Shown: positions 41,408 to 50,322 of the stretch, one piece after another | Layout of the letters: every line of letters starts with the position of its first letter | Numbering within the stretch: position 1 is the stretch's first letter | Assembly: GCF_008923185.1 (NCBI RefSeq) | Contig: NZ_WBMT01000011.1 | Coordinates: 291,198 to 355,197 of the forward strand | DNA length: 64,000 nucleotides | Direction of reading: 5' to 3' | DNA from: Actinomadura rudentiformis | GTDB lineage: Bacteria; Actinomycetota; Actinomycetes; Streptosporangiales; Streptosporangiaceae | The notes under the pieces: model-generated | What the model was told of the DNA's origin: nothing | What the model saw: only the letters and a program-made list of their open reading frames with translations | Databases searched by the model: none | Translations under genes and position numbers: made by a program

Positions 41408-42789
41408 GCACCTCGTCAGCCCCCGAGTCCGGTCCCGGACGGGAACCCGGCACCGACCAGGGGACTGCGCCGGCGGAGGCCTCGCCCCAGGCCACTCACC
41501 CCACACAGCCCATCCAGTCTCCGCCGCCCGCCGCTTCCGCACAGCGGCGCGGGCTGTTCAGGTCGCCGGGTTCGCAGCCGGTGGTCATCCAGCCCAAGAA
41601 CGGCGGCGGCCGCAAGGGCGGCCGCCGGGACAGATCGTCCCTGGCCGAGGATCTCAAGGCGCTGCCGGGCCGGGTGAGCGTGCGGCTGCGGCTCACGCTG
41701 CTGTACGGGCTGCTGTTCTTCATGGCGGGCGGGCTGCTGCTCCTGGTCATGTCCGTCCTGATGGCCAACATCCTGAGCGGCATCACCGTGCAGGTCGGCG
41801 ACCCCTATGACCCGCTGACCAACCCCGCGGTGCTCGAGGAGCTGCGGCGCACGTTCGTCGAGGAGACGATGCGGCAGCTCGTGGGCCGTTCGCTGCTGGC
41901 GCTCGTCGGAGTCGGGATCATCGCGCTGGTGCTGGGCTACTTCGTCGCCGACCGGGCACTGAGCCCGCTGCAGCGGGTGACGGCCACCGCGCGCCGCCTG
42001 TCGGAGAGCACCCTGCACGAACGCATCGCGCTCGAAGGTCCGGACGACGAGATCAAGGAACTGGCCGACACGTTCGACGCGATGCTCGAACGGCTCGGCG
42101 AGGCCTTCGACTCCCAGCGCCGCTTCGTCGCGAACGCCTCACACGAGCTGCGCACCCCGCTGGCGATCAACCGGACGCTGCTGGAGGTCGCGCTCGGCGA
42201 CCCGGACGTGTCCGCCGATCTCAAGACCGTCGGCAAGACCCTGCTGGCCACCAACGCCCGCCACGAACGGCTCATCGAGGGGCTCCTGCTCCTCGCCCGC
42301 AGCGAACGGGAGCTGACGGCGCGCACGACGGTGGACCTGGGCGAGGTGGCGGAGACCGTGCTGGACCTGGCCGGGCGCCGCGAGCAGGACAACGAGGTCA
42401 CCGTCCACCGCGAGCTGACGCCCGGCACCGCGCTCGGCGACCCGGTGCTGCTGGAGCACCTGGTCTCCAACCTCGTCGACAACGCGATCAAGCACAACGA
42501 CGAGGGTGGTGACGTCTGGGTCCGGACGGGCGTCCTCGACGGGTACGCGACCATCCAGGTGGAGAACACCGGCCCCGTCGTGCCGCACTACGAGGTGGAC
42601 CGGCTCTTCGAACCGTTCCGCCGCCTGAACTCCGACCGCATCGAGTCCGCCAAGGGCGCCGGCCTGGGGCTGTCCATCGTGCGTTCGGTGGTGCTGGCGC
42701 ACCGTGGCACGGTCTACGCCACGCCCCGGGCCGGCGGCGGGCTCGTCGTCACCGTCCGGCTTCCCCTCGTCTCTCCCGCAGTCACGTGA
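41404..42789 (+). CDS. EnvZ/PhoR-type sensor histidine kinase
   Basis: 461 residues. A Pro-rich cytoplasmic start (~1-85), helix 1 (LLYGLLFFMAGGLLLLVMSV, ~98-120), a short outside loop, helix 2 (~165-185), HAMP (ADRALSPLQRVTATARRLSE), HisKA with phospho-His in ANASHELRTPLAIN (~246) and a HATPase domain (DNAIKHND, GAGLGLSIVRSVV). Only ~45 residues face outside, so it may sense the membrane rather than a ligand. Coupled to the response regulator. Its stop lies inside a 15-bp tandem repeat shared with the convergent kinase gene. Confidence 0.93.
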   Translation: MSTSSAPESGPGREPGTDQGTAPAEASPQATHPTQPIQSPPPAASAQRRGLFRSPGSQPVVIQPKNGGGRKGGRRDRSSLAEDLKALPGRVSVRLRLTLLYGLLFFMAGGLLLLVMSVLMANILSGITVQVGDPYDPLTNPAVLEELRRTFVEETMRQLVGRSLLALVGVGIIALVLGYFVADRALSPLQRVTATARRLSESTLHERIALEGPDDEIKELADTFDAMLERLGEAFDSQRRFVANASHELRTPLAINRTLLEVALGDPDVSADLKTVGKTLLATNARHERLIEGLLLLARSERELTARTTVDLGEVAETVLDLAGRREQDNEVTVHRELTPGTALGDPVLLEHLVSNLVDNAIKHNDEGGDVWVRTGVLDGYATIQVENTGPVVPHYEVDRLFEPFRRLNSDRIESAKGAGLGLSIVRSVVLAHRGTVYATPRAGGGLVVTVRLPLVSPAVT

Positions 42790-42841
42790 GAGCCGTTCAC
42801 GCAACAGCCGTTCACGCAACAGCCGTTTACTTGATGGCTGT
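42782..42841. repeat. four 15-bp tandem units spanning two convergent stop codons
   Basis: Units at 42782, 42797, 42812 and 42827; the middle two are identical (TCACGCAACAGCCGT) and the outer two are diverged. The first contains the histidine kinase TGA (42787-42789) and the last the stop of the Ser/Thr kinase (TTA, 42827-42829). Confidence 0.8.
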
Positions 42842-45706
42842 CGTCGCCAGGGTGGGATCGCCGTCGGCGTCTTGCTTCAGACCGGTGAACTTGGCGCTTG
42901 CCAGCGACGCCTTGACATAGCTCCAGAGCGGGATCAGCGCCATGTCGTCGAGGGCGAGCTTTTCGGCCTGCTGAAGGCTGTTGAGGCGGGTGGTGGCCTG
43001 CGGGTCCTTGATCGCGTTGGCGAGCGCCTGGTCGAACTGCTCGTTGCGCCATCCGCTGTAGTTGAGCGTGCCGTTGGTCTCGGTGGCGACCTGGTCGCCT
43101 CCCAGCAGCGGCTGGAGGGCACCGTACGCGGAGGGGTAGTCGGGCACCCAGCCGTACGTCAGAAGGCCGCCAGGCGAGTTCTTGGCCAGCAGGGTCCGCC
43201 GCATCTCCTTGTCGTTGAGCCTGACCGTCTTGATGTCCACCGACCAGCCGAGGTTCTGCTGGAGCTGCTGCTGCACCAGCTCCGCCCAGCGCCTGTACGA
43301 GGACAGTTCGCGGGCGTAGATGGTCACCCTGGTCCCCGCCTTGAGGCCCGCCTGCTCGGCGAGCTGCCTGGCCTTGGCCGGGTCGGGCGCCTCGCAGGAC
43401 GGGCATGGGCCGGACCGGGCGAACCCGGGGATCGCGGGGGAGACCAGGCCCCTCGCGGGGGCGTAGAGGCCTCCGTACAGCGTGTTGCTCATCGCCCGGC
43501 GGTCGAGCGCGTACGAGACGGCGAGCCGGGCCTCCCTGGACCTCATCGGGCCGCGCGAGGTGATCGGGACGAGGTAGTTCATGCTCATCGACGGCCGGGT
43601 GAGCAGGCCGGACTGCGACTTGACGCTCGCCAGCGACTCCGTGGTGACCTCCGCCCAGTCGTACTCGCCCGACGCGATCCCGGTACGCCCCACGGTGAGC
43701 GCGTCGTCGCTGAACCTGATGGTGACCTGGTCGAGATAGGCCTTGCCGAACCCCCACGAGGGATTGCGGACCAGGGTGAGTGCCTTGTCCCGAGTGTACG
43801 AGCCGATCTTGAACGGGCCGTTGCCGACCGGCATGACGTTGTAGGTCTCGTTGTCGGCCTTGAGGGCGCTCGCGGGCACCGGGAAGAAGACGGGGTCGGC
43901 CAGCCGCTTGTCGAACTCGCAGTCCGGCTTGATGAGCGTGACGTCGATCCTGTTCTGGCCGGCGAGGGCTTGGACACCGGTGAAGGTGGTCGCCCTGTTG
44001 CCGCTGAGCTCGGGATATCCCTTGATGGTGGACATCAAGAAGGATGCCGCACTGGTCTTGCTCTGGGCAGCCCGGGTCCAGCCACGCACGAACGCCTCGG
44101 CGTTCACCGGTTCGCCGTTGCTGAACGTGGTGCCGCTCTTGACGTCGATCTGCCAGGTCGTGCAGGTGGAGTCGGCCGGGGCGATGCGGCTGGCAAGGCG
44201 GTTGTTCATGGTCCCGGAGGTGGTGACCTCGGTCAGCCCGGTGAAGAGCTGCTTGGTCACGAACCGCGTGCCGGAGCCGTAACCCGCCTGCGAGGGGTTC
44301 AGCTCTTCGCCCGTGAAGAACTTGCTCATGATCATGCTGAACTGGCCGCCGGGCTTGGACGTCGGTTCGTCCTCTTTCCCGAGGACGTTCACGGCGATCA
44401 CCGAGCCGGCCAGGATGAGCGCCACGAGTGCGGCGCTGCCGACACCGGCGAGCACACCGATCGTTCGCTTGCGCGAGCCGCCTGGACCGGCGGGTCCGCC
44501 TGGCCTGGCCGGTCCGCCGGGCCCACCCGGACCGCTTGCCGGAGAGGTGGTCTGCGCGCCTGGCGAGGTGGGGCCGTTCGGCCATGAGGCGCCGCCCCCG
44601 TTGCCGCCGGGCGCGGGCTGGGCGTAGGGGTGCCCTGGTGACGCGTCGTAGAGGTATCCGGGCGCGGCATACGGATTGTGGGGCGGAAACGAGCCGGGCT
44701 GGTCGAATCCCGGAGGGAGGGCAGGCGGAGCAACGGGCGAAGCGTGCGGCGCGGAGGGCGGAGCGGAGGACGGACTGGCGTGCGGAGCGGCGGGGGGCTG
44801 CAGGAGGCGGCCCTCTGCGGTCTCGGACGCCGCCGCAGCACCCTGCGTGAGCATGGCGGCGGGCGGGGCCTGGGCACTGGAGCCGCTTTGCGGAAGGCTC
44901 CCCGCCAGGTCGAGGAGGCGCACGAGGACCTGCTGCGAGGACGGCCGGACTGCGGGATCCTTGCTCAGGCACTGGAGGACGAGGTCGCGCAGCGGGTCGG
45001 TGAGCGCGCCCAGGTCCGGCGGCAGATTGAGGATGCGGTGCATGACGGCCGGGATGGAGTCCTGGCCGAACGCGGCCCGCCCGGTCGCCGCGTAGCCCAT
45101 CGTCGTGCCCCACGCGAACACGTCGGCCTCGGGCCCGACGCGGGCCCCGGAGATCTGCTCGGGCGCCATGTAGGCGGGTGTGCCCACGGCCGTGCTGGAC
45201 AGCGTGCCCGTGGCGTCCAGCGCCCGCGCGATGCCGAAGTCGATCACGCGCGGCCCGTCCGCCGGAAGCAGCACGTTGGCGGGCTTGAAGTCGCGGTGTA
45301 CCACCCCGGCCTCATGGATGGCGGCGAGCGCGGTGATCGTGCCGATCGCGATCCGGTCCAGGACCGCGCCGGTGCGCGGGCCCTCGGTGGCGATCACCTG
45401 CGACAGCGGCGGGCCGTCGATGTACTCGCTGACGATGTACGGGCGGTCGCCCTCCACGTCGGCGTCCAGGATGGACGCCGTGCAGAAGGCCGCCACCCGC
45501 CGCGCCACCTCCAGCTCGGCGGCGAACCGCGAGCGGGCCTTGGGGTGGCCGCTGAAGCGCGCGTGCAGCAGCTTCACGGCCACCCTGGCGCCGTCGTCGT
45601 CCTCGCCCAGGAAGACCGAGCCCTGACCGCCCTCGCCGATCAGGCCGACGAGGCGGTAGCCGCTCAGCCGGTCGGGGTCGCCTGGGCGCAGGGGGAGAAC
45701 GTCCAT
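42827..45706 (-). CDS. receptor Ser/Thr kinase fused to an oligopeptide-binding (SBP_bac_5) domain
   Basis: 959 residues. Kinase at ~10-275: Gly loop IGEGGQGSVFLG, VAVKLLHA, catalytic VVHRDFKPANV, VIDFGIAR, GTPAYMAPEQ, DVFAWG. Then ~130 residues of Pro/Ala/Gly linker, one membrane helix (~415-437, VGSAALVALILAGSVIAVNV), and ~515 outside residues that read as an ABC-transporter solute-binding protein of family 5: FVTKQLFTGLTE, DVKSGTTFSNGEPVNAEAFV, VGNGPFKIGSYTRDKALTLV, YALDRRAMSNTLYGG, GWVPDYPSAYGALQPLLGG, WRNEQFDQALANA. It would sense a peptide or similar ligand and phosphorylate cytoplasmic targets. No transporter genes adjoin it. Twenty bases separate it from the next kinase gene, suggesting an operon. 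Confidence 0.92.
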   Translation of the reverse strand: MDVLPLRPGDPDRLSGYRLVGLIGEGGQGSVFLGEDDDGARVAVKLLHARFSGHPKARSRFAAELEVARRVAAFCTASILDADVEGDRPYIVSEYIDGPPLSQVIATEGPRTGAVLDRIAIGTITALAAIHEAGVVHRDFKPANVLLPADGPRVIDFGIARALDATGTLSSTAVGTPAYMAPEQISGARVGPEADVFAWGTTMGYAATGRAAFGQDSIPAVMHRILNLPPDLGALTDPLRDLVLQCLSKDPAVRPSSQQVLVRLLDLAGSLPQSGSSAQAPPAAMLTQGAAAASETAEGRLLQPPAAPHASPSSAPPSAPHASPVAPPALPPGFDQPGSFPPHNPYAAPGYLYDASPGHPYAQPAPGGNGGGASWPNGPTSPGAQTTSPASGPGGPGGPARPGGPAGPGGSRKRTIGVLAGVGSAALVALILAGSVIAVNVLGKEDEPTSKPGGQFSMIMSKFFTGEELNPSQAGYGSGTRFVTKQLFTGLTEVTTSGTMNNRLASRIAPADSTCTTWQIDVKSGTTFSNGEPVNAEAFVRGWTRAAQSKTSAASFLMSTIKGYPELSGNRATTFTGVQALAGQNRIDVTLIKPDCEFDKRLADPVFFPVPASALKADNETYNVMPVGNGPFKIGSYTRDKALTLVRNPSWGFGKAYLDQVTIRFSDDALTVGRTGIASGEYDWAEVTTESLASVKSQSGLLTRPSMSMNYLVPITSRGPMRSREARLAVSYALDRRAMSNTLYGGLYAPARGLVSPAIPGFARSGPCPSCEAPDPAKARQLAEQAGLKAGTRVTIYARELSSYRRWAELVQQQLQQNLGWSVDIKTVRLNDKEMRRTLLAKNSPGGLLTYGWVPDYPSAYGALQPLLGGDQVATETNGTLNYSGWRNEQFDQALANAIKDPQATTRLNSLQQAEKLALDDMALIPLWSYVKASLASAKFTGLKQDADGDPTLATTAIK

Positions 45707-45726
45707 GGGCGGGGGTCCTCCCGGGT

Positions 45727-47385
45727 TTATCGCTTACGGGCCGTTCCGAATGCCTGGGGGGAGGAGCTGGACTGGTCCTGGCGCCACTCCCAGCGCATCG
45801 ACGGGGTCGCGCTCAGGAAGAACGTGACATAGCCGTCAGCACAGTTCTTGTTGGCGGTGCTGAGAGGTGTCTCGCGATACGTCGCCTTGGTGCTGTCGCC
45901 GCCGATGTAGGAGAGCCTGGTGGAGCAGTTGTCGGCAATGTTGCTGTAGGTGTACCGGGCGATTCCCGCGCTCCGGAAGATCGTGAAGCGTGCCGTGAAG
46001 TTCCGGGTGTCCGGCCTCGTGGCGCCCGGCTGGCTGGCCGGCCCCTCCCAGGTGCCCATGAGCTCGCCTTGCGTACCGAGCGACGGGGTGCGCAGGCTGT
46101 AGGTGGGCGGGCTGTAGGTCGGCCGGAACGGCGGCGGATCGTCGTCACTGCCGATCGCGGCCAGCACGACCACGATGATGATCCCGACCACCAGCAGCGC
46201 GCCGCAGCCGATGCCGATGATGGCGGGCGCGTTGGAACCGCCCTGGCGGGGCGGCGGCCCATACCCCGGGGGCAGAGGGCCACCAGGGCCCTGCTGCATG
46301 TGCATGGCCGGCGGCGTGTGCGGCCCCTGCGGCATGCCCTGGCCCTGGTACATGGGCATGGGCGGCGGAGTGATCTGCTGCGGTGGCGGCGTGTTGGGGC
46401 CGACCCCGCCCTGGTGCATGGGCATCGGGGGCGGCGTGAGGGGCTGCGGCGGAGGGGTGTGCCGCGCCGGGGGAACGGGCGGCGGAGCCTGCATCTGGGC
46501 GGCGATCCGGGTGCCCTGGTTGAGCAGGTCCTCCTGGCCCGCGCCCGGGTTGGACGGCGCCGCGCCGACGTGGCCGAGCAACTGCAGCAGCAGCGTCGCC
46601 GCAGGCGGCCGGAGCCCGGCGTCCTTGGACAGGCAGCGCCCCACCAGATCGCGCAGCGGCCCGGCGGGCAGCGCCGACAGGTCGGGCTCCTCGTTCAGGA
46701 TCTTGTTGATGATCACCGGGAGCGTGTCGGCCTCGAACGGCGACTGGCCCGTGGCGGCGAACACCATGGTCGCGGCCCACGCGAAGATGTCGACCGCGGG
46801 GGTGAGCGGGGCCCCGGTGAGCTGCTCCGGCGCCAGGTAGCCTGGGGTGCCCACCACCATGCCGGTGGCGGTGACCGCGCTCTCCTGGGAGTTGACCGTG
46901 CGGGCGATGCCGAAGTCGACCACGCGCGGGCCGTCGGACGCCAGCATGACGTTGTTGGGCTTGAAGTCGCGGTGGACGATCCCGGCCTCGTGGATGGCCG
47001 CGAGGGCCGTCACGGTGCCGATCGCCAGCCGTTCCAGCTCGGCCGCGTCACGCGGCCCGTTGTGCGCGACCACGTCGTGCAGCGAGGGGCCGTCGATGAA
47101 CTCGCTGACCACGTACGGCTGGTCGCCGTGCACGTCGGCCTCGAGCACCCGGGCGGTGCAGAACGGCTCGACCTTCTGCGCCGCACTCACCTCACGGGTG
47201 AACCTGGCGCGTGCGGCCGGGTCGCTCGCCATCTGGGCATGCAGCAGCTTGACGGCGACGTACTCGCCGCTGGGCGACTTGCCGAGAAAGACCGCGCCCT
47301 GTCCGCCCGCGCCGAGCCGCCCGACGACCTCGTACTGCCCCAATGCGCGGGGATCGCCTGGCTCCAGGGGAGCGGCATCCGGCAT
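45727..47385 (-). CDS. receptor Ser/Thr kinase with small Cys-containing outside domain
   Basis: 552 residues. Kinase at ~15-275: LGAGGQGAVFLGK, VAVKLLHAQ, IVHRDFKPNNVML, VVDFGIAR, GTPGYLAPEQ. A Pro/Met/Gln-rich linker (~290-388, PPPMPMHQGG-like repeats), one membrane helix (~390-412, GCGALLVVGIIIVVVLAAI), then ~140 outside residues: ELMGTWEGPA, NFTARFTIF, YSNIADNCSTRLSYIGG and NCADGYVTFF. This last part is a compact beta-rich domain with two Cys that I cannot name; similar tails follow other actinomycete kinases. No PASTA repeats. First gene of the kinase pair. Confidence 0.9.
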   Translation of the reverse strand: MPDAAPLEPGDPRALGQYEVVGRLGAGGQGAVFLGKSPSGEYVAVKLLHAQMASDPAARARFTREVSAAQKVEPFCTARVLEADVHGDQPYVVSEFIDGPSLHDVVAHNGPRDAAELERLAIGTVTALAAIHEAGIVHRDFKPNNVMLASDGPRVVDFGIARTVNSQESAVTATGMVVGTPGYLAPEQLTGAPLTPAVDIFAWAATMVFAATGQSPFEADTLPVIINKILNEEPDLSALPAGPLRDLVGRCLSKDAGLRPPAATLLLQLLGHVGAAPSNPGAGQEDLLNQGTRIAAQMQAPPPVPPARHTPPPQPLTPPPMPMHQGGVGPNTPPPQQITPPPMPMYQGQGMPQGPHTPPAMHMQQGPGGPLPPGYGPPPRQGGSNAPAIIGIGCGALLVVGIIIVVVLAAIGSDDDPPPFRPTYSPPTYSLRTPSLGTQGELMGTWEGPASQPGATRPDTRNFTARFTIFRSAGIARYTYSNIADNCSTRLSYIGGDSTKATYRETPLSTANKNCADGYVTFFLSATPSMRWEWRQDQSSSSPQAFGTARKR

Positions 47386-47897
47386 CTGACCCTCCAGTGA
47401 CCCGTCAGTAATGTGCCGCGTGTCGGACGCCGGCCCCCGTCATGGGGCACCCCGGACCGTGACGATGCGGGGACGCCCTGTCAGGGGACCCGCCCCAACC
47501 TAGGCGGGCACGATATCGCGTTAGTTCAGACGTTTCACCGGAGCGATCGGTTCGGGGGCGCAAGCCCCGTGTTTCCGGACCGGAATAAGGCCTCCCGCCG
47601 GTCGGCGAGCACAACGCGGCCAGGGACCGATATGATCCCGCCGCCGCGGGAAGCCCCGGTGGGGCGTTCCGGCCCTGATTCAGTCCGGGATACCCGATCG
47701 GGTGTGTGATGTACGACACATATCGGGGGAGTGATCTGGGGTGATCGGTGTCACCGGTGGGATCAGTCGCGCCTTGTGTGTCGCAGGCCACTGCCCGTGA
47801 CAGAATTTCCCGCCCGGATCGGGCACAAGAACGGTCTCCCGAGCGTTAGATCCGCGCGACGGGGCGCATAAAGGACTGAGGGGGATGGAGATAGAAG
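47386..47897. other. 512-bp intergenic region between divergent genes
   Basis: Carries promoters for the kinase operon (left) and for the DUF4193 gene (right). GGGGC-GCAA-GCCCC (47560s) is a small hairpin; GGGTGTGTGATGTACGACAC near 47700 and GCATAAAGGA near 47867 may belong to promoters. No reading frame with a ribosome site was found. Confidence 0.4.
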
Positions 47898-48194
47898 ATG
47901 GCGACCGACTACGACAGCCCACGTAAGACAGACGACGACCTCAACGAGGACAGCCTCCAGGAGCTCCAGGCCCGGCGGGCCGACAAGGCCGCGAGCATCA
48001 TCGACGAGGACCTGGACGCCGGCGAGGTCGCCGAGCTTCCGGGTGCCGACCTCTCCAACGAGGAGCTCACCTTCCGGGTGGTTCCCCGCCAGGCGGACGA
48101 GTTCACCTGCACGCGGTGCTTCCTGGTGCACCACCGCAGCCAGCTGGCCACCGAGAAGAACGGCCAGCCCATCTGCCGCGAGTGCGCCGCCTGA
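47898..48194 (+). CDS. DUF4193 zinc-ribbon-like protein
   Basis: 98 residues. The acidic N-terminal half (DDDLNEDSLQELQARRADK, then DEDLDAGE) and C-terminal DEFTCTRCFLVHHRSQLA..CRECAA with four Cys are diagnostic of DUF4193, a conserved actinobacterial family thought to bind zinc and possibly RNA polymerase or nucleic acid; its role is not established. ATG at 47898 follows GGGGGATGGAG. Followed 12 bases later by the next gene. Confidence 0.9.
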   Translation: MATDYDSPRKTDDDLNEDSLQELQARRADKAASIIDEDLDAGEVAELPGADLSNEELTFRVVPRQADEFTCTRCFLVHHRSQLATEKNGQPICRECAA

Positions 48195-48206
48195 CGGGAG
48201 CGCCCG

Positions 48207-49019
48207 GTGGGAGGAGACAAACGCGACGACGAGGAGCGCACTACGGTCGCAGTTCCGGAGAACGCCGAGATCGGTGAACTGATCGGCAAACTCTCCGGCG
48301 ACGACGACATGGACCGCGAGACCCGCGGCCGCCTGTTCGGGCGACTCGCCCGGCTGCTCGGCCTCAGCGCGCGCAGAACAGGCGCCGCGGGCATCGCGCG
48401 TGGACGCTGGCTGGCGGACCTGATGGCCGCAGCCGCACCGCACATCCCGATCCGTGACCTGGAGACCCTGCGCCGCCACCATCACGGCCTGACCGGCGAG
48501 GAGCTCGCCGAGAGCGTGGCCCGGGTGGCGACCAACGGCACGACGGCCGTGGGCGCGGCCGGTGGCGCGCTGGCGGCGGTCGAGTTCGCCGCGCCGCCGA
48601 TGTTGCTCACCGCCCCCGCACAGCTCGCCGCCGAGACCCTGGTGATCGCGGCGATCGAGGTCAAGATGATCGCCGAGCTGCACGAGGTCTACGGGGTCCG
48701 CGTCGAGGGCACGGGCACCGCGCGCGGCGCCGCGTTCCTCACGGCCTGGGCCAAACGCCGCGGCATCAACCCGCTCGAGACCGGTTCGTTCACCAACGCG
48801 CTCGGCTCGGCGGCCAAGGTCGCCCTCCGCAAGCGCCTGCTGCGCACGATGGGCCGCAGCCTCAGCACGATGGGCCCCTTCCTGACCGGCGCGGCCGCCG
48901 GGGCCGCCCTCAACCGTGCCGCGACCAAGCGCCTCGCCGAAGAGATCCGCAAGGACCTCCGGCGCACCACCCCGACCCCGCTCCCCAGCGAACCACCCCG
49001 CCTGCCCTCCACCGACTAG
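48207..49019 (+). CDS. conserved actinobacterial protein with hydrophobic centre
   Basis: 270 residues from GTG 48207 with GGGAG upstream. Acidic N-terminus, then helices; two mildly hydrophobic stretches (~112-140, TTAVGAAGGALAAVEFAAPP, and ~222-236, GPFLTGAAAGAALN) could dip into the membrane. RHHHGLTGEELAESV lies between them. I recall similar proteins downstream of DUF4193 in other actinomycetes but no function. Probably co-transcribed with DUF4193. Confidence 0.65.
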   Translation: MGGDKRDDEERTTVAVPENAEIGELIGKLSGDDDMDRETRGRLFGRLARLLGLSARRTGAAGIARGRWLADLMAAAAPHIPIRDLETLRRHHHGLTGEELAESVARVATNGTTAVGAAGGALAAVEFAAPPMLLTAPAQLAAETLVIAAIEVKMIAELHEVYGVRVEGTGTARGAAFLTAWAKRRGINPLETGSFTNALGSAAKVALRKRLLRTMGRSLSTMGPFLTGAAAGAALNRAATKRLAEEIRKDLRRTTPTPLPSEPPRLPSTD

Positions 49020-49052
49020 CCCCTCAGAACGCCGACCAGCCCTCTCACAGCA

Positions 49053-49073
49053 GCCCGCGCCCCCCTCGCGGGC
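49053..49073. terminator. hairpin between convergent genes
   Basis: GCCCGCG pairs with CGCGGGC over a seven-base loop, between the stops of a plus-strand gene (49019) and a small minus-strand gene (49086). Confidence 0.5.
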
Positions 49074-49085
49074 GGGCTCACGGCG

Positions 49086-49262
49086 TCATCGGTCGTCCTT
49101 ACGCCGGCTCTGCGAGTACCAGACAAGGGCCAAGGCGACGGCTGCACCGGTCGTGGCTGCGCTGATCACTGTCTGGTACCAGGTGCCGGGAAAGAATCCG
49201 GAGACGACGAAGTTGAGCCCCAGCAAGAGGACGATCAGGGTCACGCGGACGGCGATGCGCAT
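49086..49262 (-). CDS. 58-residue two-helix membrane protein
   Basis: ATG 49262 preceded by GAAGGTGAAG opens 58 codons ending in TGA. Two hydrophobic helices (MRIAVRVTLIVLLLGLNFVV and ISAATTGAAVALALVWY) are joined by SGFFPGTWYQT, and a basic tail ends SQSRRKDDR. Function unknown; size and layout are typical of small actinobacterial membrane proteins. Confidence 0.6.
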   Translation of the reverse strand: MRIAVRVTLIVLLLGLNFVVSGFFPGTWYQTVISAATTGAAVALALVWYSQSRRKDDR

Positions 49263-49358
49263 CGGTCTTCACCTTCGTTGAGACCAGCATCAGGGCGCTG
49301 GGCGCCGGCATCAAGCCCGCCGGGCACGGGCGGTGGAGAACCGTGGTGTGATGGCGTT

Positions 49359-49766
49359 GTGGGCAGCGCCGTCGAAGAGACCAACCGCCGCATGCTCCGG
49401 GCCCGGGACGCTATGGACCGCGCCTATGCGCAGCCGCTGGACGTCCCGGCCCTGGCGCGGATCGCCCATGTCTCTGAGTCGCACTTCACGCGGACGTTCC
49501 GGGCCACGTTCGGCGAGACGCCGCATCGCTACCTTCAGCGCCGCCGTGTCGAGCGTGCGATGTTCCTGCTGCGGGAGACGGATCGCCGCGTGACGGACAT
49601 CTGCTTCGACGTCGGCTTCGGCAGCCCGGGAACCTTCAGCCGCACGTTCCGGGACATCGTCGGCAAGTCGCCGAGGACGTACCGCAAGGAGTCCGTGGCC
49701 CTGGGGGTACCGACGTGCTTCGCGAAGGCCTGGATGCGACCGGTCGTCCGGCCGCCCGTCGACTGA
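49359..49766 (+). CDS. AraC-family regulator (DNA-binding domain only)
   Basis: 135 residues. The two helix-turn-helix motifs of AraC proteins are present: LDVPALARIAHVSESHFTR and RVTDICFDVGFGSPGTFSRT, followed by VGKSPRTYR. There is no ligand-binding domain, so it may respond through expression level or a partner. Start GTG 49359 lacks a clear ribosome site. It is 50 bases upstream of a glyoxalase-fold gene; such AraC/VOC pairs are very common in actinomycetes, and the regulator probably controls its neighbour. Confidence 0.88.
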   Translation: MGSAVEETNRRMLRARDAMDRAYAQPLDVPALARIAHVSESHFTRTFRATFGETPHRYLQRRRVERAMFLLRETDRRVTDICFDVGFGSPGTFSRTFRDIVGKSPRTYRKESVALGVPTCFAKAWMRPVVRPPVD

Positions 49767-49815
49767 GCGGTTTTGGATAAGTTTTCCGCCCGGCCTGCTC
49801 AGTAACGTGACGGCC

Positions 49816-50226
49816 ATGTTCAACGCGATCACGCATTCACAGATCTACGTCCTTGACCAGGACGAGGCCCTTGACTTCTACGTCGGCAAGCTCGGCCTGG
49901 AGGTCGCCGCCGACATCGACCTGGGCTTCATGCGCTGGCTGACCATCAGCATCCCCGGGCACCCGGAGCGCCAGGTCCTGCTGGAGAAGCCGGGCGGACC
50001 GTCGATGTCGGAGGAGACGGCGCAGCAGGTCCGCGAAATGCTGACCAAGGGGGCGACGGGCGGCATGCTCATCTTCAGCACGGATGACTGCCGCAAGACG
50101 TACGAGACGCTGCTGGGCCGGGGGGTCGAGTTCACCGAGGAACCCACCGAGCAGCCGTACGGCATCGACTGCGCCCTCCGCGACCCCTTCGGCAACAACA
50201 TCCGCTTCACCCAGCCGAAGTCCTGA
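49816..50226 (+). CDS. VOC (glyoxalase/bleomycin-resistance fold) protein
   Basis: 136 residues. Two beta-alpha-beta-beta-beta units: THSQIYVLDQDEALDFYVGK with the first metal His, RQVLLEKPGG, then MLIFSTDDCRKTYETLLGRG and CALRDPFGNNIRF. The DPFGN loop is typical. Activity ranges from lactone or thiol chemistry to drug binding and cannot be assigned. ATG 49816 begins the conserved region; GTG 49807 is an in-frame alternative. Confidence 0.85.
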   Translation: MFNAITHSQIYVLDQDEALDFYVGKLGLEVAADIDLGFMRWLTISIPGHPERQVLLEKPGGPSMSEETAQQVREMLTKGATGGMLIFSTDDCRKTYETLLGRGVEFTEEPTEQPYGIDCALRDPFGNNIRFTQPKS

Positions 50227-50258
50227 GGTTCAAGCGAAGTCAGAGCCAGACCGCCGCC

Positions 50259-50300
50259 ATCGTGGTCGATCCCTTGGCCGTGCCGGGGATCGACCACGAT
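50259..50300. terminator. bidirectional terminator between VOC and DUF4235 genes
   Basis: ATCGTGGTCGATCCC pairs perfectly over 15 bp with GGGATCGACCACGAT, loop of 12 bases, between two convergent genes. Confidence 0.85.
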
Positions 50301-50322
50301 CGGCAAGCCACGGATCCCCGGC

